This document shows positions 24,721 through 31,753 of a DNA stretch of 38,108 nt, piece by piece. Position 1 is the stretch's first letter, and the number at the start of each line of letters is the position of its first letter. This DNA is from Verrucomicrobia bacterium ADurb.Bin118 (GTDB taxonomy: Bacteria; Verrucomicrobiota; Verrucomicrobiia; Limisphaerales; MWDV01), in contig MWDV01000105.1 in the NCBI GenBank assembly GCA_002070715.1, positions 1 through 38,108 of the forward strand. The letters run 5' to 3'. A program made the translations under genes and the position numbers. The notes beneath the pieces are model-generated. The model was given only the letters and a program-made list of their open reading frames with translations, was not told the DNA's origin and searched no databases.

Positions 24721-26244
24721 ATGCATACTCATCCCCTCCTCGCCCTCGGCGATATTCCCTGGATCCCGGTGATTGGCGGCGTTGTCGCCATCCTGATTGT
24801 CTTTTTCATCTTCATTGGCATCTGGGCCAGCCGCTACACCAAGGTCGGGCCGAACCAGGTGCTCGTCATTTCCGGACGCAAACACCGCGTGATGGACCCG
24901 GATGGCACGATCAGCCAGGTCGGCTTCCGCGTGGTCAAGGGCGGCGGGGTGTTCGTCTGGCCGGTGTTCGAGAAGGTGGACGTTCTTTCCCTCGAATTGC
25001 TGACCATTGATGTCAACACGCCCGAGGTTTATACCAGCAAAGGCGTGCCGGTACGGGTGGACGGGGTGGCGCAAATCAAGGTCAAAGGCGATGACATCTC
25101 CATCGCCACCGCTGCCGAGCAGTTCCTGAGCAAAGGCACCGACGAGGTCAAAAACATCGCCACGCAGACCATGGAAGGTCATTTGCGCGCCATTCTCGGC
25201 ACGCTCACGGTCGAGGAGATTTACCAGAACCGCGACGCCTTTGCCACCAAGGTGCAGGAAGTGGCCGCCGGCGACATGGCCAACATGGGCCTGCAAATCG
25301 TCAGTTTCACCATCCGCGACATCCGCGACGCCCAAGGCTACCTCGAAGCCCTCGGCAAACCGCGCATCGCCCAGGTCAAACGCGACGCCCAGATCGCCCA
25401 GGCCGAGGCCGACCGCGACGCCATGATCAAGAGCGCCCAGGCGCAACAGGCCGGGCAGGAGGCTAAGTTCGCCGCGGATACCAAGATCGCCGAGGCGCAA
25501 CGCGATTATGAAAGCAACGTCGCGCAATACGTGGCGGCGGTGAACCAGAAGAAGGCCGAAGCCGATCTCGCCTACGACCTGCAAAAATTCAAGACGGGCC
25601 AGTTGGTCAAGGCCGAGGAAGTCCAGGTCAGCATCATCGAAAAGCAGAAGCAGATCGAGCTGCAACAACAGGAAATCCTGCGCAAACAACGCGAGCTGGA
25701 GGCCACCGTGCAGAAACCGGCGGACGCCGAGCGTTACAAGGTCGAAACCCTGGCCAACGCCACCAAGTTCCAACTGGAAACGGAAGCCTCTGGGGCCGCG
25801 TCCGCCGCCAAGGCGAAAGGGTTTGCCAACGCTGACGTGCAAAAGGCCACCGGCATCGCCGAAGCCGAGGCGAACAAGGCGCGCGGGCTGGCGGAAGCCG
25901 CCGTGATCGAAGCGCAAGGCCGCGCCAATGCCGAAGCCACCCGGCTCAAAGCCGAGGCCTTCCAGAAATACAACGAAGCGGCGGTGATCGAACTGCTCGT
26001 GAAGGTGCTGCCGGAACTGGCCGGCAAGATCGCCGAGCCCCTCAGTAAGACGGAGAAAATGGTCATCATCAACTCCGGCAACAGCCCCGGCGGCGCGAGC
26101 AAGCTGACCGGTGACGTCACCCAGATCATCGCCCAACTGCCGCCGATGCTGGAGAGTTTGACCGGCGTGAAATTTGAAAAATTGTTGGAACAAGTCCCCG
26201 CGCTGAAAAGGGCGATGGAGAAGGACAACGTAAAGAACGGCTGA
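24721..26244 (+). CDS. Flotillin-family SPFH protein
   Basis: The 507-residue protein has one N-terminal membrane helix (WIPVIGGVVAILIVFFIFIG), an SPFH/Band-7 domain (about 40-215; TKVGPNQVLVISGRK, VPVRVDGVAQIKVKGD), a long Ala/Glu/Gln/Lys coiled coil with EA repeats (about 215-400) and a short conserved C-terminal segment (YNEAAVIELLVKVLPELAG). This is the YqiK/flotillin-1 architecture. It probably oligomerises at the inner membrane into scaffolds that organise membrane microdomains. It is co-transcribed with the NfeD-like gene upstream. Confidence 0.95.
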   Translation: MHTHPLLALGDIPWIPVIGGVVAILIVFFIFIGIWASRYTKVGPNQVLVISGRKHRVMDPDGTISQVGFRVVKGGGVFVWPVFEKVDVLSLELLTIDVNTPEVYTSKGVPVRVDGVAQIKVKGDDISIATAAEQFLSKGTDEVKNIATQTMEGHLRAILGTLTVEEIYQNRDAFATKVQEVAAGDMANMGLQIVSFTIRDIRDAQGYLEALGKPRIAQVKRDAQIAQAEADRDAMIKSAQAQQAGQEAKFAADTKIAEAQRDYESNVAQYVAAVNQKKAEADLAYDLQKFKTGQLVKAEEVQVSIIEKQKQIELQQQEILRKQRELEATVQKPADAERYKVETLANATKFQLETEASGAASAAKAKGFANADVQKATGIAEAEANKARGLAEAAVIEAQGRANAEATRLKAEAFQKYNEAAVIELLVKVLPELAGKIAEPLSKTEKMVIINSGNSPGGASKLTGDVTQIIAQLPPMLESLTGVKFEKLLEQVPALKRAMEKDNVKNG

Positions 26245-26390
26245 TTACAGGCCTGGGTAGAAGGTCATGACCGGCTGCCCTTGGCGGTCACGAAGGGGCC
26301 GAGTCTGAATCGCCGTGGGTGAACCCCATGGACTCGAGTCGGCAGTTTCCCAACCGTGGCGACCCGCCTGAATCATTGGGGAAACACGTT

Positions 26391-26519
26391 ATGCCTGAAA
26401 CCAATCGTGAGACCGGCAAATCCGTGGTTGTCACCATGGCGAACGAGCAGGTGAAGATTGTCGCCGGGCAAGGTGGTTGGTGGCGAATACGCCTTGTGGC
26501 GGGCGGAGAGAAGCCATGA
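26391..26519 (+). CDS. Small hypothetical protein overlapping the next gene
   Basis: I do not recognise a family. The 42-residue frame (MPETNRETGKSVVVTMANEQ at its start) ends in a TGA that overlaps the ATG of the downstream membrane-protein gene as ATGA, the usual sign of translational coupling. An earlier in-frame GTG at 26319 would lengthen it to 66 residues. No membrane helix or motif is seen. It could be a real small protein or a leader peptide controlling entry into the next gene. Confidence 0.4.
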   Translation: MPETNRETGKSVVVTMANEQVKIVAGQGGWWRIRLVAGGEKP

Positions 26520-27178
26520 ACAAGGACGCGGTCCAGCACTGGCTGAAGCGCAAGAAGACTGCGGATGCGGTGCGCAACAGCCTGCTGGCCCTAGTCGCGC
26601 TGGTGGCGGGACTGGTCGTCCTGTTAGCAACCTTCTGGCTGGCCTATGCGGTGATCTGGGTGGGGTGGCAGGGGATTGCCGCGGTAACGGAGCTGCTTTT
26701 TGGCCGGCGGTTTTCGTTCCCGCACGGTGGAAGGTTGATTGGCAGCGGGGTGTTCATCGTATTGTTGTTCCTCCAATATTTCCGCACCGATCCGTGGCAC
26801 TGGGGTGAGTATCCGAAACGCAAGTATCCGGGTCCGGTGGGACTCGTTCTGGGGCTGGGAGCGTTACTGGTTTACCCGGGTGCCGCGAGCAATATGACTG
26901 CAGACATCCTGTTGAACGGCCCCCGGCTGATCGCCGGTGCCGCCGCGTTGGGGCGGCAGGCTGGGGCTTGGTTACGAATGGATGCTGTCAATTGTGCCGT
27001 GTTGCTGGCTTTCCTCGCTCGCTCCAGCCACGCGGTGACTTACGATGTATTGCGGGCGGGTGGTTGGGCGGATTGGATGGATCAATTGCGGCATCTGGAC
27101 CGGGTCGTGTTTCTCGAACAGGGTCTCACGCTGTCCAGCGATCTGAAACAGGAATTGTTAACCCTCGGAGCGAGCTAA
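26516..27178 (+). CDS. Multi-pass membrane protein of unknown family, upstream of carbonic anhydrase
   Basis: The 220-residue protein begins at an ATG preceded by GGAGAGAA. It has a charged N-terminus (HWLKRKK) and about three to four hydrophobic segments (near 22-55, 70-90, 105-125 and a weaker one near 155-170), with a Trp/His/Tyr-rich loop FRTDPWHWGEYPKRKYPG between the second and third. The C-terminal 60 residues are soluble and helical. I recognise no family. Only three bases separate it from the carbonic-anhydrase gene, so they are very probably made together; it could anchor or supply the enzyme. Confidence 0.75.
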   Translation: MNKDAVQHWLKRKKTADAVRNSLLALVALVAGLVVLLATFWLAYAVIWVGWQGIAAVTELLFGRRFSFPHGGRLIGSGVFIVLLFLQYFRTDPWHWGEYPKRKYPGPVGLVLGLGALLVYPGAASNMTADILLNGPRLIAGAAALGRQAGAWLRMDAVNCAVLLAFLARSSHAVTYDVLRAGGWADWMDQLRHLDRVVFLEQGLTLSSDLKQELLTLGAS

Positions 27179-27181
27179 ACC

Positions 27182-28162
27182 ATGCGTCTTTTTGAAGCCA
27201 TTTTTGATGCCAACCATCGCGCGGTGGCGGGCGATCCCCAAGCCGGACTGCGCCCCGCCGAATATGCGGAGGCGCTGCCGATTGCGGCGTTGACGTGTAT
27301 TGACGTGCGCCTGAATCCACTCCTGCCCGCGGTGATGGGCCTGCCCGGGGACCAGTTCATCTGGCTGCGCAACGCCGGGAACATGGTCACCGGACCGTTG
27401 TCCAGCACGCTGCGGTCACTGGCGCTGGCCTGCGCGGTGGAAGGCGCGGAGGAAATCTGCGTCATCGGCCACACGGATTGCCCGGTGTGCCGGACCACGC
27501 CGCTGCAGTTGCTGGAACGGTTCAAGGATTTGGGGGTGCAACGCGCGTTGCTGCCGGAGAATGTCCATCAATACTTCGGGCAGATTGCCGGCGAGCGCCA
27601 GAATGTTCACCAGGCGTGCGCCCTGATCCGCGGCAGCCCGCTCATCGGACCGCAGACGCCGGTGCATGGGTTGTTGCTCGACTTGGAAACCGGCCGGCTC
27701 GAATGGTTGGTCAACGGCTACCAGACGACCACCCCCTTGAGCGACCGCTGGAACGAAGCCGTGCGCTCCGCCAGCGAAACGGTGGACAAATTACGGGCGC
27801 TCGGCGATTTCCAGATCGGCCACCTGAAATTACCGGAAACGAAAATCGGCCAGACCGTGAGTTCCACCGCAGATTGGTTGTCCCAGAAGGTTGGCGCGCT
27901 GGAGATCTCCCCGCCAGCCCCCCCGGGACCGCCATCTCCGGCGCCGGCACCCGCCGTCCCGGAACCGCCACCACCACCGCCGCTGCCGCCGCCACCCGCC
28001 GCACGGGTGATCCATGTCGCGGAGAAGGTGATTCAATTTACGGACCAGCACTGGCCGAAACCAACCGAACCGCCGTCCGTGCCCGCACCGCCGCCGTTGC
28101 CCGCCCCGATTCCACTGCCACCCCGGATTGGGCCGGGAGACCCGCGCCGGCGGCGCAAATAA
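27182..28162 (+). CDS. Beta-carbonic anhydrase-like protein with long proline-rich tail
   Basis: The 326-residue product has a beta-class carbonic anhydrase core: CIDVR (Cys39, Asp41, Arg43), GDQFIWLRNAGN (about 56-67) and GHTDC (His97, Cys100), giving the Cys-His-Cys zinc site and the Asp-Arg dyad. It should interconvert CO2 and bicarbonate, though the core is divergent and carries HTDCPVC instead of the usual GHxxCG. From about residue 235 the protein is a Pro/Ala tail with a short helical island (VIHVAEKVIQFTDQHW) in the middle and an Arg-Arg-Arg-Lys end, which is not usual for this family. It may dock the enzyme on a partner. Its stop lies only five bases from the convergent ispH stop. 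Confidence 0.85.
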   Translation: MRLFEAIFDANHRAVAGDPQAGLRPAEYAEALPIAALTCIDVRLNPLLPAVMGLPGDQFIWLRNAGNMVTGPLSSTLRSLALACAVEGAEEICVIGHTDCPVCRTTPLQLLERFKDLGVQRALLPENVHQYFGQIAGERQNVHQACALIRGSPLIGPQTPVHGLLLDLETGRLEWLVNGYQTTTPLSDRWNEAVRSASETVDKLRALGDFQIGHLKLPETKIGQTVSSTADWLSQKVGALEISPPAPPGPPSPAPAPAVPEPPPPPPLPPPPAARVIHVAEKVIQFTDQHWPKPTEPPSVPAPPPLPAPIPLPPRIGPGDPRRRRK

Positions 28163-28167
28163 CGGCG

Positions 28168-29397
28168 TCAGTTCGCCAGCAACTGTTGCACGGAAATCCC
28201 GCGCAATTCAAACAAGCGGCGGATGACGTCTTCGATAAGATTATTGGGGCAGGACGCGCCGGCGGTGATCCCGACGGTGACCGGCCCCGCCGGCAGCCAA
28301 TCGCGAGTTTCCACCTCGCGTTGCTGATGCAAATTGTAATGGAGGATCAAGGCTTCGCTCCGCATCTTGCCGGCGTTTTTGATGAAATATGTGGGCAGCC
28401 TGGCCTCGCCCATTTCCGCCAGGTGCGACGTGTTTGAGGAATTGTAGCCGCCCACCACCAACAGCAGATCGAGCGGTTCGCGCAGGAGTTTTCCCAGCGC
28501 CTCCTGCCGGTCCTGGGTGGCGCCGCAGATGGTGTCGAAAAAACGGAAATGCTGGTTTAGATGGGCGGCGCCGTATTTCTGGATCATGGCCTGCTGGAGG
28601 CGCCGTTGCACCTCCTCGGTTTCCCCGCGCAACATGGTGGTCTGATTCGCCACCCCGACAGCCCGCAGATGCCGGTCCGGATCGAAGCCCTCGGAATACG
28701 CGCCCTTGAATTTTTCCAGCAACGCGGCCTTGTCGCCGCCCCGCACGATGTAATCGCAGATGTAATCGGTTTCCTCGAGGTTATACACAACCAGATAATG
28801 ACCGGTGCCGGTGGCCGTGGCCTGTGACGTGGTCGCTTTGGTTTCCTCGTGCCGCGCCTTGCCGTGGATGATGCTGGTGACGTTCTCCCGGGCATATTGC
28901 CGCACGCGTTTCCAGACGCTCATCACGTCGCCACAGGTGGTATCCACCAGCCGGCAGCCGCTGGCTTCCAGTTTCTGGCGTGTTCCTACTTCCGTGCCGA
29001 AGGCCGGAATCAGCACGACATCCTCGGCGGTGAGTTGCAGACCCGCCAGTTCCGCGTCGGTGGGTTTGGGGGAAATGCTCACAATGCCCAGCGCGCGAAT
29101 CTGATCGTTGACCTCCGGGTTGTGGATGATCTCTCCCAACAGGAAAATGCGTTGTTCGGGAAACGCCCGGCGGGCCGCATACGCCAGGTCAATAGCCCGC
29201 TCGACGCCGTAGCAGAAACCGAATTCCTTGGCGAGCTTGATGGTCAATTGGTCGGCAGACAACACGTTGCCGGTGGCCCGGATGCGATCCACCAATTCGC
29301 TCCGGTAATGGGAAAGCACCTGCGCCTGCACCGCCGCCATGATGTCGGGACGGCGCAGATTCACTCGTTGCGGCGTTGCGGGAGCTGGGTTTGGCAT
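28168..29397 (-). CDS. ispH: 4-hydroxy-3-methylbut-2-enyl diphosphate reductase, long form
   Basis: This is the last enzyme of the MEP isoprenoid pathway, an iron-sulphur protein that makes IPP and DMAPP. The three cluster cysteines are visible: GFCYGVERAI (Cys62), DTTCGDVMSVWKRV (Cys155) and ASCPNNLIEDVI near the C-terminus, with the substrate-site GEIIHNPEVN (His92) and GGYNSSNTSHL. At 409 residues it is the longer type, about 100 residues above E. coli IspH. I used the ATG at 29397; an upstream in-frame GTG would add six residues. Single gene, convergent with the carbonic anhydrase. Confidence 0.95.
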   Translation of the reverse strand: MPNPAPATPQRVNLRRPDIMAAVQAQVLSHYRSELVDRIRATGNVLSADQLTIKLAKEFGFCYGVERAIDLAYAARRAFPEQRIFLLGEIIHNPEVNDQIRALGIVSISPKPTDAELAGLQLTAEDVVLIPAFGTEVGTRQKLEASGCRLVDTTCGDVMSVWKRVRQYARENVTSIIHGKARHEETKATTSQATATGTGHYLVVYNLEETDYICDYIVRGGDKAALLEKFKGAYSEGFDPDRHLRAVGVANQTTMLRGETEEVQRRLQQAMIQKYGAAHLNQHFRFFDTICGATQDRQEALGKLLREPLDLLLVVGGYNSSNTSHLAEMGEARLPTYFIKNAGKMRSEALILHYNLHQQREVETRDWLPAGPVTVGITAGASCPNNLIEDVIRRLFELRGISVQQLLAN

Positions 29398-29485
29398 ACC
29401 GCACCACTTTAGCACGGGTTGGGGAGGCGTAAAGCCGGGAAAAGCTTGCCTGCCCCCGCCGGGGTGACATCATGCCCCCCGGTAT

Positions 29486-29562
29486 CGGAGCGTAGCTCAG
29501 CTTGGTAGAGCGCCAGCTTTGGGAGCTGGATGTCGCAGGTTCAAATCCTGTCGCTCCGACCA
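29486..29562 (+). tRNA. tRNA-Pro (anticodon TGG)
   Basis: The 77-base gene folds as a full cloverleaf: acceptor CGGAGCG/CGCTCCG, D arm GCTC/GAGC, anticodon stem CCAGC/GCTGG enclosing TTTGGGA (anticodon TGG), and a T arm around GGTTCAAATCC. The 3' CCA is encoded (29560-29562). No integrase or repeated attachment site is visible beside it. Confidence 0.97.
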
Positions 29563-29777
29563 TTGACTCATTCGGAGGGCGGAGACGAATGACCCGGTCA
29601 ATGTGCCTTTGTGCTTGGGGCACGCCGGATTTTTCCACATTCACATCGGTTTTCGGCGCTTCTCCATTCGGGCTCTCCCTGCCCAATTTCGCCCGGTGCT
29701 GCCTGCTCGCGACGCGGTCGGGTTGAAGTCAATTTGAGGCTTCCGATGGTCGGAGGTCCTGTTATGGTAAGCGCACC

Positions 29778-30572
29778 ATGAAGCACCAAACGGTTGAAAC
29801 CCATGCTCTGAATCGTCGCGGTTTTCTGAAAACTTCGGGCGCCGCTCTGGGCGCCGCCAGTGTCGCCGGTCTGGCCTCCGCCTGCCGGAGTCTCCAAGAT
29901 TCGTCGTCATCCGGGATGACCCAAGGGGCTGTGATCCTTTTCCAAGGGGACTCCATCACCGATGCGGGGCGCAGTCGGGATCCGGCGCTCACCGCCCAGC
30001 CCAATCAGTCCCCGGCGTTGGGGTCGGGCTACGCCAGCTTGGCGGCGGCGGCACTGCTGGTGAGTCAGTCCGCCGCCGGATTCAAGATTTACAATCGCGG
30101 GATCAGCGGGAACAAGGTGTTCCAACTCGCAGAACGGTGGACAACCGATTGCCTCGCCTTGCAACCGGATGTGTTGAGCATTTTGGTCGGCGTCAACGAT
30201 CTCTGGCACACGCTCGATCCCCGGATCGGTTACAACGGGACCGTGGAGATTTACGAGCGCGATTATCAAGCCTTGGTGGAACGCACCCGCCGTGCGTTGC
30301 CCCGCGTGAAACTGGTCATCTGCGAACCCTTTGTCTTGCGCTGCGGCGCGGTGAATAACCGGTGGTTCCCCGAGTTTGACCGGTATCGCGCCGCCGCCCG
30401 GCGCGTGGCCGACCGGCACCAAGCCGTGTTCGTTCCGTTTCAATCCATGTTCGATGAAGCGATCAAATTTGCCCCGCCGGATCATTGGGCGAAGGACGGC
30501 GTGCATCCCAGTTCCGCCGGGGCTTCGTTGATGGCGTATTTTTGGTTGCAGGCAGTACGGGGAAAATCCTGA
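29778..30572 (+). CDS. Exported SGNH/GDSL hydrolase
   Basis: The 264-residue protein begins with a twin-arginine motif (NRRGFLKTSG) and a lipobox-like LASAC (Cys36), so it is exported folded and perhaps lipid-anchored. SGNH blocks are complete: GDSITD (Ser59), the Gly in RGISGNKV, GVNDLWH (Asn140) and DGVHPSSAG with the catalytic Asp and His. It is probably an esterase acting on acetylated or acylated carbohydrate or lipid. The gene stands alone downstream of the tRNA. Confidence 0.9.
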   Translation: MKHQTVETHALNRRGFLKTSGAALGAASVAGLASACRSLQDSSSSGMTQGAVILFQGDSITDAGRSRDPALTAQPNQSPALGSGYASLAAAALLVSQSAAGFKIYNRGISGNKVFQLAERWTTDCLALQPDVLSILVGVNDLWHTLDPRIGYNGTVEIYERDYQALVERTRRALPRVKLVICEPFVLRCGAVNNRWFPEFDRYRAAARRVADRHQAVFVPFQSMFDEAIKFAPPDHWAKDGVHPSSAGASLMAYFWLQAVRGKS

Positions 30573-30742
30573 AACGCCGCCGCGCGGGAATTGCGCCGGC
30601 CCGATCGGGTTCTTCCCGGTCAATCGGTCGCTGGCCGGCTTCACTCGGATGACGGGTGCGGGCCAGGCGCGCGCGGTCGCTGATACCAACGTTTTCTCCG
30701 GGCTTTCTTCTGCCGGTCGTTCGTGGTTAGCTGGCCTTTGTT

Positions 30743-31669
30743 ATGAGCAAAACTGCATTGTTGTTTGCCGGGCAGGGGGCGCAGGTTGTGGGCATGGGCA
30801 AAGATTTTGCCGCGGCGTTTCCCTCCAGTCGCGCGTGGTTTGACCGCGCGAACACCGCGCTGGGATATGACCTGAGCGCCATTTGTTTCGACGGCCCGGA
30901 AGCTGAACTGACAAAAACCGAGCACGCCCAGCCAGGCATCTTTCTTGTGAGCTGGTTGGCCCTGGCACTGCTCAAGGAACGCGTGCCGGCGTTGTCCGGC
31001 GCGGCGGCGGCGGGATTGTCGTTGGGCGAATTCACCGCCCTGACCGCCGCCGGGGTGATGTCGTTTGAAGACGGTCTGCGGGTGGTGCGTCAACGCGGCC
31101 GATTCATGCAGGAGGCTTGTGATGTCACCCAGGGAGGCATGGCGGCGGTTATTGGTTTGGATGAAGCGCCTACCCGCGAGGTGTGCGCCGAAGCCGGGGT
31201 TTCGCTGGCCAACCTGAATTGCCCCGGGCAGATCGTCATCTCCGGGGAAGCCAATCGAATTGAACAGGCGGTTGAACTCGCCAAAGCCAAGGGTGCCAAA
31301 CGCGCCATTCCCCTGGTGGTGGCCGGCGCGTACCATTCGCCGCTCATGGCCAGCGCGCAGCCCAAGTTACAGGCCGAACTGGCGAGCGTGACATTTTCCG
31401 CGCCGATAATGCCGGTCATTTCCAACGTCACCGCCCAACCCCACACCGACCCCGACGCCATCCGCGCGCGCTTGGTTGAACAAGTCACCGCCCCGGTGCG
31501 TTGGGAGGAATCCATGCGTTATCTGGTGGCGCAAGGCTTCACCCGCTTCATCGAGTTCGGCCCCGGTACCGCCCTGAGTGGGTTTATGAAACGCATTACC
31601 AAAGAGGTGCAACTGTTCAACGTGGCTGACCTCGCCAGCTTGGAAGCCACAGTCAAAGCGCTGAGCTGA
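30743..31669 (+). CDS. fabD: Malonyl-CoA:ACP transacylase
   Basis: The 308-residue length and motifs are those of FabD: LFAGQGAQVVGMG at the N-terminus, the nucleophile GLSLGE (Ser93), QxxG-like RFMQEA, and the catalytic His198 in GAYHSPLM. It moves malonyl from CoA to acyl-carrier protein to start fatty-acid elongation. The family's usual His before the nucleophile (GHSLG) is Leu here. Other fab genes are not next to it, so it appears monocistronic; a weak terminator-like hairpin follows. Confidence 0.95.
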   Translation: MSKTALLFAGQGAQVVGMGKDFAAAFPSSRAWFDRANTALGYDLSAICFDGPEAELTKTEHAQPGIFLVSWLALALLKERVPALSGAAAAGLSLGEFTALTAAGVMSFEDGLRVVRQRGRFMQEACDVTQGGMAAVIGLDEAPTREVCAEAGVSLANLNCPGQIVISGEANRIEQAVELAKAKGAKRAIPLVVAGAYHSPLMASAQPKLQAELASVTFSAPIMPVISNVTAQPHTDPDAIRARLVEQVTAPVRWEESMRYLVAQGFTRFIEFGPGTALSGFMKRITKEVQLFNVADLASLEATVKALS

Positions 31670-31697
31670 AGCCCGGCGTCGTGGGCGCACTTTTTTG

Positions 31698-31720
31698 ATC
31701 GTCGCCGGACGATGGTGTTT
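31698..31720 (+). terminator. Weak terminator-like hairpin after fabD
   Basis: A 6-bp stem ATCGTC/GACGAT with a GCCG loop is followed, after GGTG, by a T-run; another T-run precedes it. It lies between convergent fabD and the adenylate cyclase. Confidence 0.4.
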
Positions 31721-31753
31721 TTGTCGAAAGAGGTTGGATCGGGAAATCCAAAC

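Noticed and set aside
24145-26193. Long open frame (682 codons) antisense to the NfeD and flotillin genes
   Set aside because: It mirrors GC-rich, repeat-like coding sequence on the other strand. The sense strand has clear NfeD and SPFH domains; the antisense product is a His/Gly/Leu-rich string without family motifs.
29486-29777. tRNA-Pro as an integration site for an island
   Set aside because: No integrase and no repeat of the tRNA 3' end is seen nearby, and the genes on both sides are ordinary housekeeping or exported enzymes.
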